A stretch of DNA of 64,000 nucleotides from Halobacillus aidingensis (GCF_900104185.1 NZ_FNIZ01000001.1:62001-126000), one strand, 5' to 3'; numbered from the stretch's first letter, positions 1 through 8,167 are shown. A program made the numbers and translations. Notes: generated by a model from the sequence alone, not told the origin.

Positions 1-438
1 ATCCGGTCGAACAACAAGCACATCGCAGGTAGCGTATCTTGTTATGTGTTCGGACACACTACCGATAAAGAAACGTTCCATTGCATTTAAACCAGTTGCA
101 CCACAGATGATAAGGTCAGCATTATATTTCGGAGCGACATCTTTAGCAATTTTAACTTTTGGAGAACCGTATTCAACATCAACAACTACATTCTTCACAC
201 CGGCTTTTTCTGCTTTTTCCTGGTAGTCATTTAATAATTCGGTCGCATATTGTTCGGCACGGATCGCAAGGGATCGGTCATAAGCTTCTACGGTCGCAAA
301 GGCTCTAGTATCCACCACGTGAGCTAAAACCAGCTTCGCCTCATTCCGGTTCGCAATGTCAATGGCTTTATTAAATGCCACTTCTGCCGTAACGGAACCG
401 TCGACCGCCACTACAATATCTTTGTATTCAAAAGTCAT
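1..438 (-). CDS. Universal stress protein (UspA family), 3' end cut by window
   Basis: Small cytoplasmic nucleotide-binding stress protein. The reverse strand reads MTFEYKDIVVAVDGS at the N-terminus, the usual first beta strand with the ATP-contacting Asp. Near the C-terminus it carries G-A-T-G, nine residues, then G-S-V-S, which is the UspA ATP-binding motif G-x2-G-x9-G(S/T). The 146 codons present are close to the family length of about 148, so only the last residues and the stop are missing. A GGAGG ribosome site precedes the ATG. The precise cellular role of single-domain Usp proteins in Bacillaceae is not settled. Confidence 0.93.
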   Translation of the reverse strand, partial: MTFEYKDIVVAVDGSVTAEVAFNKAIDIANRNEAKLVLAHVVDTRAFATVEAYDRSLAIRAEQYATELLNDYQEKAEKAGVKNVVVDVEYGSPKVKIAKDVAPKYNADLIICGATGLNAMERFFIGSVSEHITRYATCDVLVVRPD

Positions 439-469
439 GCTGGATGCCTCCTCTCTTTTCTATATCTTT

Positions 470-498
470 ATTATATCATGCCTGTTTATTGGATAGAC
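470..498 (-). promoter_or_regulatory. Likely SigA promoter of the usp gene
   Basis: On the reverse strand a perfect TATAAT (470-475) is preceded by TGA, giving an extended -10 (TGn). The -35 position at 17 bp spacing reads GTCTAT, which is poor, as is common with extended -10 promoters. It lies about 30 bp upstream of the usp start. Confidence 0.5.
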
Positions 499-556
499 GC
501 TCAAGTCGCGCATAACTTTAACAATTTTTCGAAAACTAAACAAGGGAGGTGTTTAC

Positions 557-673
557 ATGAAGAAACCGAAGAATCCAATCGAAAGAGAAAAAGAGATGGA
601 ACAGGAACAACAACTCATGCAGGCGATGAATGAAAGTTACCAATCTGGAAGTAAAAAAGAAGATTCACGTTAA
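557..673 (+). CDS. Small charged hypothetical protein, 38 aa
   Basis: Thirty-eight codons from ATG to TAA, with a good ribosome site (GGGAGG, 7 nt before the ATG). The product begins MKKPKNPIEREKEMEQEQ and is rich in Lys, Glu, Gln and Met, with no membrane segment; it could form one amphipathic helix. It is transcribed away from usp and ends just before a strong hairpin. I do not recognise the family. The ribosome site and clean stop favour a real gene, but its length gives little statistical support. Confidence 0.5.
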   Translation: MKKPKNPIEREKEMEQEQQLMQAMNESYQSGSKKEDSR

Positions 674-678
674 TAAAA

Positions 679-709
679 GCCCCAACAGCCCTAAGCTGTT
701 GGGGCAATG
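679..709 (-). terminator. Rho-independent terminator of the NCS1 permease gene
   Basis: Perfect 11-bp stem (679-689 with 695-705), 5-nt loop. On the reverse strand it is followed by CTTTTATT. It may also stop the small gene on the other strand. Confidence 0.8.
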
Positions 710-715
710 AAATTA

Positions 716-2032
716 TTATTTTTTTATAAAAATAGGGTAAACCGTAAAGATGACCAAGAATGTTAAGAATCCTGGAGACCATTCATCCGGAAGAAGGAAA
801 TAAAGCAGGCTCCCTGCCATAATCGCTCCCATAGCTAAGCTGTTCACATAGCGTGGCTTCGTCAATAGAGTCAAATCTTCTTCACTCAAATAGTTTCTTT
901 TTACAATGAGGTAATCACTGCAGATAACAGCTGATATCGGGATGATCAACCCGCCAAGCAAAGAGATAAATGATTCTGCTTCATTTACAAGGGCAGGGAA
1001 ACCACTAAGGCACACACCTACTGAACCGAAGGTAATGGCAGCTTGAACTCTAGAAAGTTTTGGGAAGGTATTCAAAAGGCTGAATCCCCCTGTATAAGCA
1101 TTACTTACATTAATGCTGATCATGGAAATGATGGCTGTCCCTGTAATAATCGCTATAAGAAGCGGGGAATTTGTCAAGTCCGTGGAGGATACATAAGGGT
1201 TAATATTGTGAAACAGATAGGCGGATGCACACCCGATAACCGCTGTAATAAAGAAGCCGATTCCATTACCAATGAGTAATCCATAAAACCCTTGAGAAGG
1301 GGATTTTGCATACCTTGTCATATCCGCTGATGCGCTTACGCCTGATACATATTGAACAAAAGCAAGGCTTGCAAAAAAGAACATGGAGGAGAATGACCCT
1401 TCCAAGCCTCCATTTTGAAGCACCATCAGTGAATCAGGTGTTTGATTTGTAGTAAAGTAAACATACAAGATCGTTGCTTCACCCAGGAGCAATAAAGGTA
1501 AAAAATAGCTCATGGCTTGTTTTACCGCATTAAAACCAACGATCGCAAGTGTAACCATGAGAATAGAAAGTGGTATAGAATAGACCCAAAACGGGAGATC
1601 TATACCTGTTAAACGTAAGATGAGTTGTTGGATGACATAAGTGCCGCCGATGGTTTGTACACTGAACCAATAAAGGGAAGTGAGGGTTCGGATCGGTGCA
1701 GATAAATAACGGGTTCCATTTACTCCAAGAATTGTACGAAGTGCATATTGAGCCGGGATGCCAAGTCTAGCACCTGGTAAGGATAAAAAGGATACAAGTA
1801 AGAAGCCGAGGAGTGCTCCGATACTCGTGGAGATGACTCCTGTCCAGAACGAAAGTCCTCCTTCCAAGACAGCTAATGCGGGAACGAGGAAGTTTCCTGC
1901 ATTCGCAGCTATGGCAATCTGTATGAAAGCAAAGCGGTACCAGGGTGTATCCCGTCTGTCGACAGGGACAGCTTCTAAACCATACTGTTCGATCACATGT
2001 TTCCGTGGTGCATAAGCTTTCAAAACGTTCAC
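716..2032 (-). CDS. NCS1 family nucleobase/cytosine permease
   Basis: Integral membrane transporter of the nucleobase-cation-symport-1 family (CodB/allantoin/purine type), importing a nucleobase or related compound with a cation. The 438-residue protein has about twelve hydrophobic segments. It begins with a short cytoplasmic stretch ending RRDTPWYRF, followed by AANAGNFLVPALAV, typical of the family's first helix, and has the conserved central FQYVSGVSASADMTRY-like region with a helix-breaking Ser/Gly patch. The substrate cannot be read from sequence. The start is GTG with AAAGGA almost adjacent; a TTG at 2023 has better ribosome-site spacing and may be the real start. Transcribed divergently from the SDR gene. 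Confidence 0.9.
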   Translation of the reverse strand: MNVLKAYAPRKHVIEQYGLEAVPVDRRDTPWYRFAFIQIAIAANAGNFLVPALAVLEGGLSFWTGVISTSIGALLGFLLVSFLSLPGARLGIPAQYALRTILGVNGTRYLSAPIRTLTSLYWFSVQTIGGTYVIQQLILRLTGIDLPFWVYSIPLSILMVTLAIVGFNAVKQAMSYFLPLLLLGEATILYVYFTTNQTPDSLMVLQNGGLEGSFSSMFFFASLAFVQYVSGVSASADMTRYAKSPSQGFYGLLIGNGIGFFITAVIGCASAYLFHNINPYVSSTDLTNSPLLIAIITGTAIISMISINVSNAYTGGFSLLNTFPKLSRVQAAITFGSVGVCLSGFPALVNEAESFISLLGGLIIPISAVICSDYLIVKRNYLSEEDLTLLTKPRYVNSLAMGAIMAGSLLYFLLPDEWSPGFLTFLVIFTVYPIFIKK

Positions 2033-2110
2033 GTCCTTTCTGACCCAATCATTGTACAGAAAGGTGACTCATGTGTAAATGAAAATAGAGACTCAAGGAG
2101 GTTTGGAAAG

Positions 2111-2869
2111 ATGAGACATGCACTGATTACAGCTGGCACCAAGGGGCTTGGAAGAAAAGTAGCCGAGCATATGCTGAAACAAAATCATTCCATTACCGTT
2201 ACATATAGAAATGACGAGGCTAAAGCCCTCTCTTTACTCGATGATTTTCCAGATGACCATGACAGAATTCAAATCATACAGGCTGATGTGACAGTGAAAG
2301 AAGATATTCATCGCCTTACAGAGAAAACATTGAAGCGCTTTGGCAGGGTGGATTATTTAATTAATAATGCCGGGCCTTATATCTTTGAACGAAAAAAACT
2401 GATGGACTACACAGAAGAGGAATGGAACTCGATGATCCGAGGAAACCTTGATGCTGTTTTTTACCTTATGAAAGCCACTGTTCCTCATATGAGAAAGCAA
2501 AATTTCGGCAGAATCATTAATTATGGGTTCCAAGGAGCTCAATCTGCTTCAGGGTGGATCTATCGTTCTGCTTTTGCTGCAGCCAAAGTTGGGCTTGTTT
2601 CCTTAACTAAAACCATTGCTTATGAAGAAGCAGAATATGGAATCACATCAAATATGATATGTCCGGGAAACATAATAGGAGAGTGGAAGGAATCCTGCAT
2701 TGAGGTGAGCAGAAAAACCAAAGATGAAGAAACCCCGATTGGAAGGCCAGGAACGGGAGAAGATGTAGCACGAACCATTGATTTTTTATGTCAAGAAGAC
2801 TCGGATATGATTACAGGTACGATTTATGAAGTCACCGGGGGATTGGACGTTATTCACAGACACCGGTAA
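2111..2869 (+). CDS. ytkK: Short-chain dehydrogenase/reductase-like protein (YtkK type)
   Basis: Rossmann-fold protein of 252 residues resembling 3-oxoacyl-ACP reductases. Visible features are the TAGTKGLG nucleotide-binding turn (residues 7-14), NNAG (85-88), and a C-terminal region ending in TGTIYEVTGG as in FabG proteins. The catalytic YxxxK position reads F155-A-A-A-K159, so the proton-donating Tyr is replaced by Phe, and the usual catalytic Ser strand reads IINYGF. A Tyr lies at 151, off register. It may therefore have lost normal reductase activity or use another geometry. The start is the ATG after AAGGAGG; a longer frame opening at 1997 would overlap the divergent permease and lacks a ribosome site. 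The symbol rests on position next to ald and is tentative. Confidence 0.8.
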   Translation: MRHALITAGTKGLGRKVAEHMLKQNHSITVTYRNDEAKALSLLDDFPDDHDRIQIIQADVTVKEDIHRLTEKTLKRFGRVDYLINNAGPYIFERKKLMDYTEEEWNSMIRGNLDAVFYLMKATVPHMRKQNFGRIINYGFQGAQSASGWIYRSAFAAAKVGLVSLTKTIAYEEAEYGITSNMICPGNIIGEWKESCIEVSRKTKDEETPIGRPGTGEDVARTIDFLCQEDSDMITGTIYEVTGGLDVIHRHR

Positions 2870-2901
2870 TGGATAAAGTAAGGATCAAATTTTGTAGTAT
2901 C

Positions 2902-2930
2902 TTCATCACATGTAAAAGATTTGGTACAAT
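2902..2930 (+). promoter_or_regulatory. Probable promoter of ald
   Basis: TACAAT at 2925-2930, preceded by TGG (extended -10). A weak -35, TTCATC, sits 17 bp upstream. The leader to the ald start is about 85 bp. Confidence 0.45.
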
Positions 2931-3022
2931 GAAAGGGCTTTCTTAAATCTTTGGTTGACTTTAATGCCAAGCACTATGAGAAGAAGCAATATTCATAAGT
3001 GGAACAAGGAGGTTGGATTGCG

Positions 3023-4141
3023 GTGAAAATAGGAGTACCAAAAGAAGTGAAAAATAATGAAAATCGTATAGCGATGACGCCTGCAGGAGTGGTCAGCTTA
3101 ACCAATGCAGGACATGAAGTGTTTGTAGAAACACATGCGGGATTAGGTTCAGGATTCACCGATGATCAGTACAGAGAAGCAGGTGCTACAATCGTTGAGT
3201 CAGCTCAGAAAGCATGGAGTCAGGAAATGGTCATGAAAGTGAAAGAACCGGTTCCAGGAGAGTACGACTATTTTTATGAAGGCTTAATCTTATTTACTTA
3301 CTTACACTTAGCGCCGGAATCTGAATTGACGAAAGCACTCGTAAATAAGAAAGTGATTTCAATTGCCTATGAAACCGTACAACTACCGAACGGATCATTA
3401 CCGCTTTTAACACCTATGAGTGAAGTAGCAGGAAGAATGGCTTCCCAAATCGGTGCTCAATACCTTGAAAAATCAAAAGGCGGAAAAGGAATTCTTTTAG
3501 GGGGCATCCCTGGTGTACGTCGCGGGAGAGTCACAGTGATCGGCGGTGGAGTTGTAGGAACGAATGCAGCTAAAATCGCCATGGGTCTGGGAGCCGATGT
3601 CACCATTATTGACCTCAACCCTGAGCGTCTGCGTCAACTTGATGATATTTTTGGTTCTGATATCAACACGTTGATGTCAAACCCGCTTAATATTCAAGAG
3701 GCCTTGGAAGAGTCTGACCTTGTCATTGGAGCCGTCCTTATACCAGGAGCTAAAGCGCCAAGCCTTGTTACAGAAGATATGGTCAAATCGATGAAAGAAG
3801 GGTCTGTCATTGTGGATGTAGCCATCGACCAGGGAGGCATTTTCGAAACGACCGACCGAATCACCACTCATGATGATCCCACTTATGAAAAGCATGGGGT
3901 GCTTCACTATGCGGTAGCAAACATGCCGGGAGCCGTCCCGAGAACGTCCACGATCGGGTTAACGAATGTAACGGTTCCTTACGCTCTTCAGTTAGCGAAT
4001 AAGGGGTACGTGAGGGCCTGTCAAGAAAACGAGGCACTCTATAAAGGTCTCAACACGCTTGACGGACATGTGACCTACAAAGCGGTCGCCGAGGCTCAAG
4101 GTCTTGAATATACAGATGCCAAGCAACTTTTTAATAAATAA
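3023..4141 (+). CDS. ald: Alanine dehydrogenase
   Basis: Converts L-alanine to pyruvate and ammonia with NAD, in the cytoplasm; in Bacillus it feeds sporulation and alanine catabolism. The 372-residue product starts [18 protein letters not shown], a classic Ald start. It has the substrate-site Lys region (VMKVKEP) and His region (TYLHLAPE), and the NAD-binding [15 protein letters not shown]. The start is a GTG 10 nt after AAGGAGG; an upstream in-frame GTG at 2999 lacks a ribosome site. Length matches the hexameric Bacillus enzyme. Followed by a terminator, so monocistronic. Confidence 0.97.
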   Translation: MKIGVPKEVKNNENRIAMTPAGVVSLTNAGHEVFVETHAGLGSGFTDDQYREAGATIVESAQKAWSQEMVMKVKEPVPGEYDYFYEGLILFTYLHLAPESELTKALVNKKVISIAYETVQLPNGSLPLLTPMSEVAGRMASQIGAQYLEKSKGGKGILLGGIPGVRRGRVTVIGGGVVGTNAAKIAMGLGADVTIIDLNPERLRQLDDIFGSDINTLMSNPLNIQEALEESDLVIGAVLIPGAKAPSLVTEDMVKSMKEGSVIVDVAIDQGGIFETTDRITTHDDPTYEKHGVLHYAVANMPGAVPRTSTIGLTNVTVPYALQLANKGYVRACQENEALYKGLNTLDGHVTYKAVAEAQGLEYTDAKQLFNK

Positions 4142-4152
4142 TGATTTAAAAA

Positions 4153-4184
4153 AAGAGCGCGGACTCCACGTCCACGCTCTTTTC
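4153..4184 (+). terminator. Terminator of ald
   Basis: Stem AAGAGCG (4153-4159) with CGCTCTT (4175-4181), continued by GGAC/GTCC inside across one mismatch, then a T run. Confidence 0.8.
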
Positions 4185-4200
4185 ATATTTACGATACCAT

Positions 4201-4426
4201 TCTTACACAATATGGTTGAATTGTGTAAGACTTGATTTCGAGATGTTACGGGGTTCGTTTGCCTTGCCGTTCGGCTTATGACAGTCGTCTCTCCCAGGGC
4301 GATTCCGCATTTGTACACTTTCCTGTGGGGGAGCGCCGAGCTGAAAGCGAGCTATTCCCCGCAGCCCCTATCCACTCAACAAAAGTATCGAAACTGAGTT
4401 TTCAAGAATAGGGAGCATTTACGGAA
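4201..4426. repeat. Dispersed inverted-repeat element, internally rearranged copy
   Basis: This gap holds a shortened copy of the repeat family seen at 25.1-25.7 and 42.9-43.5 kb. The left end (about 4224-4345) matches the reverse-oriented module A, including GGGGTTCGTTTGCC, CTTATGACAGTCGT and CTGTGGGGGAGCGCCGAGCT. It is joined directly to the right end of module B (GAAAGCGAGC, then CAACAAAAGTATCGAAACTG). The outer ends are related inverted repeats. An additional perfect 11-bp inverted repeat (4201-4211 with 4220-4230) lies at the left edge. No coding capacity. Confidence 0.75.
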
Positions 4427-4448
4427 TATTGATCACTAATGGTGTTCT

Positions 4449-5417
4449 TTAGGCAGATTTGATGTGATTTTGGTTTGTATCTTTTGTGTCTGCATCCTTC
4501 TGTTTTCTGAAGATGGTTGCAATGATGGGACCGGAAATGTTGTGCCAAACACTGAAAATGGCACTTGGCACAGCTGCGAGCGGGTTGAAGTGTACAGCTG
4601 CGAGCGAAGCTCCGAGACCAGAATTTTGCATGCCAACCTCAATGGAAATGGCTCGTTGTTTTGCCGGCTCCATGTTAAACAACTTCCCTAAACCATAGCC
4701 AGCTAAGTAACCGAGGAGGTTATGGACGACGACGATCGCGAATATAGCTGCCCCTGTCTCGGCAATTTGAGATTGATTGACACTCACGACTGCAGCTACG
4801 ATGGCTACAATACTAATAACCGATACAAGTGGGAGGGCCTTGACCGTTGCTTGTACTTTATTCTTGAAAATGGCTTGGACAATAAGTCCTAGAAGAATCG
4901 GAATAAGAACGACCTTAACGATGGATACGAATAGGTCTCCTGCTGAAACTGGAAGCCATTGGCTTGCAAATACCCAAACGAGTAAAGGGGTGAAAAGAGG
5001 CGCCAACAGAGTTGATACAGCTGTAATAGAAACGGAAAGAGCCGTGTCACCTTTGGAGAGATAAGTCATAACATTGGAAGAAGTTCCGCCTGGACAACAT
5101 CCCACAAGAATGACACCTACCGCTACTTCTGTCGATACGGGCAGGATGGTCACTAGGAGAAAAGCGAGAAGCGGCATAAGCGTAAACTGTGCCCCCACCC
5201 CGATGGCTACATCTTTCGGTCTTTTGAAAACCTCCTGGAAGTCTTGTTTAGATAGAGTCAATCCCATCCCAAACATGATAATTCCTAATAAGGGAACAAT
5301 ATATGGGGCAATCCATGTGAATCCTCCTGGAAGATAAAAAGATAAGGCCGCAAAAAGGAGGACCCAGACAGCGAAAGTGCTGCCTGCAAATTGACTTACT
5401 TTTTCTAATGTTTTCAT
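4449..5417 (-). CDS. Bile acid:sodium symporter family (BASS) transporter
   Basis: Membrane transporter with about ten hydrophobic segments, 322 residues. Signature stretches include the GMGLTLS turn after the second helix, VGCCPGGTSSNVMTYLSKGD (the sodium-site crossover region), and EVGMQNSGLGASLA near the second crossover. Members carry organic anions such as pantoate, pyruvate or keto acids; the substrate here is not determinable. The start is the ATG at 5417, 9 nt after AAGGAG; a TTG nine bases further out is too close to that site. The C-terminus is hydrophilic (KQKDADTKDTNQ). The closest named B. subtilis relative is probably YocS. Confidence 0.92.
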   Translation of the reverse strand: MKTLEKVSQFAGSTFAVWVLLFAALSFYLPGGFTWIAPYIVPLLGIIMFGMGLTLSKQDFQEVFKRPKDVAIGVGAQFTLMPLLAFLLVTILPVSTEVAVGVILVGCCPGGTSSNVMTYLSKGDTALSVSITAVSTLLAPLFTPLLVWVFASQWLPVSAGDLFVSIVKVVLIPILLGLIVQAIFKNKVQATVKALPLVSVISIVAIVAAVVSVNQSQIAETGAAIFAIVVVHNLLGYLAGYGLGKLFNMEPAKQRAISIEVGMQNSGLGASLAAVHFNPLAAVPSAIFSVWHNISGPIIATIFRKQKDADTKDTNQNHIKSA

Positions 5418-5570
5418 CTGTTTCAACTCCTTATGTAAAAGATATTTTCTGATTATACGCTCTTTTCAGAAAAAACAAAGGTTCAAAGAAGAGAAAAAAA
5501 TGAAAAAAATAAGATAAGGCCGAGGATTTGAGATTCTTTTGAATTCTGCGTAAAATAAAAAGAAAAAAGA

Positions 5571-5597
5571 TGAAACCTTTTATAAATGCGACACGTA
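5571..5597 (+). promoter_or_regulatory. SigW-type (ECF) promoter of the pspA cluster
   Basis: TGAAAC (5571-5576), followed by CTTTT, then CGTA (5594-5597) at 17 bp spacing. This is the -35/-10 pair of the B. subtilis ECF sigma factor SigW. It lies about 40 bp upstream of the first gene. In B. subtilis pspA is also under SigW, which supports the call. Confidence 0.75.
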
Positions 5598-5639
5598 CAT
5601 ACAGGTACACAGGGTCACAGTTGAAGGAGAGGTGAAGAT

Positions 5640-6152
5640 TTGGGTTTCTTTTCTAGATTGTTTTCAAAGAGTGAAAAGCAGGAACCAGAAGTGAAAGAGC
5701 GAACACCGTTGAATATCCAAGTCGGTGACATTGTTACGTACGATCTTGTGGACTATGAAGTTGTTGGTAAGATTACGTATCGGGACGGTGGTTATGAGTG
5801 GTTTTCTTATCAGCTATTGGAAGGTGATCAAACGAAATGGCTCGCTGCTGAAATGGATGATGAGCTGGAACTAGGGGTGTATGAGACGGTAAAACTCCCT
5901 GTTTCCTTGCCCTTCCCTAAAAAACTCGAATACGAGGGTCAAACCTTTTTTAAAGATGAAGAAGGAGAAGCACGCGTAACGGGAGAAGGAAGAAGCAAAA
6001 ACATCAATGGACGTACCTCTCGATATGCGGAGTATATTTCTGAAGATGAAGAAACATATCTAAGCCTTGAATCATGGGGCAGTGAAGTAGAAGTAAGTGT
6101 TGGGTATGACATCGAAGCATATGAAATCAAAATACTAGCAGGTTCAAAATAA
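5640..6152 (+). CDS. DUF4178 domain protein, first gene of the pspA cluster
   Basis: Soluble 170-residue protein, predicted mostly beta. After a short N-terminal amphipathic stretch (MGFFSRLFSKSEKQ) it has the DUF4178 pattern: IQVGDIVTYDLVDYEVVGKI, YEWFSYQLLEG, and later EAYISEDEE-like acidic loops. Biochemical function is unknown; DUF4178 genes often neighbour pspA, DUF350 and polyamine-type enzymes. The start is TTG, preceded by GAAGGAGAGG. Twelve bases separate it from pspA, so the two are co-transcribed from the SigW-type promoter. Confidence 0.85.
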   Translation: MGFFSRLFSKSEKQEPEVKERTPLNIQVGDIVTYDLVDYEVVGKITYRDGGYEWFSYQLLEGDQTKWLAAEMDDELELGVYETVKLPVSLPFPKKLEYEGQTFFKDEEGEARVTGEGRSKNINGRTSRYAEYISEDEETYLSLESWGSEVEVSVGYDIEAYEIKILAGSK

Positions 6153-6164
6153 GGAGGAAAAAAT

Positions 6165-6836
6165 ATGTTTAAATTTTTTAATCGTGTAAAAACAGTTGTA
6201 GGTTCTGAGTTGAACTCCATGTTGGATAAAGCAGAAGACCCTGTGAAAATGCTGGACCAATTCATGCGTGATATGGAGAACGACATCCGTGAAGCTGAAA
6301 GTGCGGTAGCGAAGCAAATTGCGAATGAAAAAATGTTGAAACGTAAATATGATGATTCTCAGGCTCTTGTGGATAAGCGTATGCAGCAGGCGGAAAAAGC
6401 CATTGAGGCAGGAAATGAAGATTTGGCTCGCCGCGCACTGGAAGATAAGAAGAACCATCAGGATCAAGCAGATCAATTCAAGGCTTCTTGGGAACGTGCT
6501 CAGCAGGATGCGAATAACCTTCGTCAAAAACTAGATGAAATGAAGAAGGAATATCAGGAAATGAAGTTGAAGAAAGATTCTTTGAAAGCACGTGCAGAGT
6601 CTGCGAAAACGCGTACTAAAATGAACCGCACCATGTCAAACATTGGTGGGGATGAGTCACGACAAGGTTTTGAACGCATGGAAGAAAAAGTCATGCACTA
6701 TGAAGCTGAAGCTGAAACAAGTGAGGATATGTCCTCACAGAGCCGCTCCTTAGACGACGAATTCGAGGATTTGGATAATAAAGATAGCGTGGACAGTGAG
6801 TTAGAAGAACTGAAGAAAAAGATGAACAAAGAATAA
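6165..6836 (+). CDS. pspA: PspA/IM30 family membrane-stress protein
   Basis: Peripheral membrane protein of the phage-shock/ESCRT-III superfamily that assembles on and stabilises stressed membranes. The 223 residues are almost entirely charged heptad-like helix, starting with the amphipathic membrane-binding helix MFKFFNRVKTVVGSELNSML and followed by the family motif AEDPVKMLDQFMRDME. The C-terminus is acidic (LDDEFEDLDNKDSVDSELEELKKKMNKE). Good ribosome site AAGGAGG. Placed second in a stress cluster behind an ECF promoter, parallel to SigW control of B. subtilis pspA. It is paired with DUF350 and an aminopropyltransferase, as E. coli YjfJ is paired with YjfL and YjfC. Confidence 0.94.
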   Translation: MFKFFNRVKTVVGSELNSMLDKAEDPVKMLDQFMRDMENDIREAESAVAKQIANEKMLKRKYDDSQALVDKRMQQAEKAIEAGNEDLARRALEDKKNHQDQADQFKASWERAQQDANNLRQKLDEMKKEYQEMKLKKDSLKARAESAKTRTKMNRTMSNIGGDESRQGFERMEEKVMHYEAEAETSEDMSSQSRSLDDEFEDLDNKDSVDSELEELKKKMNKE

Positions 6837-6852
6837 TCTCTGGTCCAACATT

Positions 6853-6878
6853 CGTGCCTGGCCAAGTGGTCAGGCACG
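6853..6878 (+). promoter_or_regulatory. Intercistronic hairpin between pspA and the DUF4247 gene
   Basis: Twelve-base arms (6853-6864 with 6867-6878; one G-T pair, last pair probably open) form a stable stem. It is followed by CTATTTTA rather than a full T run, so it may be a leaky terminator or an mRNA-stabilising hairpin that lowers expression of the downstream genes relative to pspA. Confidence 0.6.
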
Positions 6879-7000
6879 GCTATTTTATGGTCTGGAAAAA
6901 TAACAAAGTCCGAGTCGTGGATGGATTGTCCGTAATAGTGACGGCATCCGGCTCTAGCGCTCAGTGCAGCCTGAGCCTTTGTCCTTTGGAAGGAGGGTGT

Positions 7001-7672
7001 ATGTTGAAAGATTATGCAGGGATCATAGTCGTAGGAATCATTGCCTTTTTCTTATTGTTCAATGTATTCGGCGGAAATGACCAAAGAGGAATGTCAGGTT
7101 CTTATACCGAAGATACATATGGTGAACTGCCCTCAGAGCCTGATCGGTCAGAGATTCTAAGTGGAATAGAAAATTCGGAAGCCAACGATATTGAATCACT
7201 GATTCAGGATCATTTCCCTCTATTGGATACGGTCAGATCCGATCAGGGCATCTCAAGAATTTATATGACAAAAGAATTGTCGTTAACCGAGGTGTCAGAT
7301 TCTTTGACCTCAGTTATTCCCCCAGAAGAAATAAGTGAAAAGCAGGAAAATAAGCAAGCCCTCATTTATCCTGATCATTTTGTGATCCTCCAGGAAAGTA
7401 CGGAGGAACCTGGTGTGATTACAATTGAACTTGCATCCGATGATTTTGTGAGGAATCATTATTCTCCTGGTTTCTTTAGTGGTTTATTTTTAGGATCTAT
7501 TCTGAACCGTTCGTTGGGGTCTAACGACTGGTATGATCGGCGAAGGGCGAATTGCCAACAAACAGGGAACTGTTATGGTGGATATGGGATGTACGGGAAT
7601 TATAATTCAGGCGGAACCACTTCTATGAGAGGGTCCTCGAACCGTGGTGGAGGCCCTGGTACAGGAAAATAA
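7001..7672 (+). CDS. DUF4247 membrane-anchored protein
   Basis: Protein of 223 residues with one N-terminal membrane segment (about residues 5-22, YAGIIVVGIIAFFLLFNVF) and a large outside domain. A short hydrophobic patch at SPGFFSGLFLGSIL precedes a Gly/Ser/Asn-rich tail that contains a C-x5-C pair (NCQQTGNC) and ends GGGPGTGK. Matches the DUF4247 family, uncharacterised and usually found next to pspA and DUF350. The start is the ATG after AAGGAGGGTGT; the frame is open further upstream but through the intercistronic hairpin, which argues against a longer protein. Fifteen bases before the DUF350 gene. Confidence 0.82.
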   Translation: MLKDYAGIIVVGIIAFFLLFNVFGGNDQRGMSGSYTEDTYGELPSEPDRSEILSGIENSEANDIESLIQDHFPLLDTVRSDQGISRIYMTKELSLTEVSDSLTSVIPPEEISEKQENKQALIYPDHFVILQESTEEPGVITIELASDDFVRNHYSPGFFSGLFLGSILNRSLGSNDWYDRRRANCQQTGNCYGGYGMYGNYNSGGTTSMRGSSNRGGGPGTGK

Positions 7673-7686
7673 AGGAGGTTATTTTA

Positions 7687-8082
7687 ATGGAACCATTTTT
7701 GGCTACGTTAGGCTATTTTGTGATGGCGGTTGTGATTGTTGTTCTTGGATTGGTTATCTTCGAATGGTTAACTAGGCAGTATAAGGATTGGGAAGAGGTA
7801 AAGCAAGGGAATCAGGCTGTTGCAATGTCCATCGCAGGAAAAATCATCGGCATCTGTATTGTTCTGTCGTTTGCAATCTATCATAGTTTTACTGTATGGG
7901 ATACGTTGATTTGGGGAGCGTACGGGGTTGTCCTTCAAATGATTGCCTACCTTTTATTTGAATTGTTCACACGTAAGTTTTCTGTTGAAACGAAATTGAA
8001 GGAAAATAACACAGCGGTCGGAATCATCACGATGGGGGTATCGATCGGTCTAGCCTTCGTTATTGGTGCGTCGATTACATAA
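7687..8082 (+). CDS. DUF350 family membrane protein (YjfL-like)
   Basis: Protein of 131 residues with four predicted membrane helices (about 5-27, 43-64, 70-95 and 107-130). It carries the DUF350 features: a small polar residue cluster AVAMSIAGKIIG at the start of the second helix and KENNTAVGIITMGVSIG at the start of the fourth, an internal repeat of an N-x-A-V-(G/A) motif. Function unknown. E. coli YjfL, of the same family, also sits beside a PspA paralogue and a glutathionylspermidine-type enzyme. Ribosome site AAAGGAGG; followed by a terminator. Confidence 0.88.
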   Translation: MEPFLATLGYFVMAVVIVVLGLVIFEWLTRQYKDWEEVKQGNQAVAMSIAGKIIGICIVLSFAIYHSFTVWDTLIWGAYGVVLQMIAYLLFELFTRKFSVETKLKENNTAVGIITMGVSIGLAFVIGASIT

Positions 8083-8104
8083 CGGCGTCAGAACAACTGA
8101 GAGA

Positions 8105-8137
8105 AGCCACTATGAACCATTCTCATAGTGGCTTTTT
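8105..8137 (+). terminator. Terminator after the DUF350 gene
   Basis: Perfect 11-bp stem (8105-8115 with 8123-8133) followed by TTTTT. The next gene starts only about 30 bp later, so partial read-through is likely. Confidence 0.85.
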
Positions 8138-8167
8138 AACATACAAGTTTAAGTGGAGTGAACGAAA

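Noticed and set aside
1997-2110. N-terminal extension of the SDR gene
   Set aside because: Would overlap the divergent permease start; the internal ATG at 2111 has a strong AAGGAGG and begins exactly at the first Rossmann strand.
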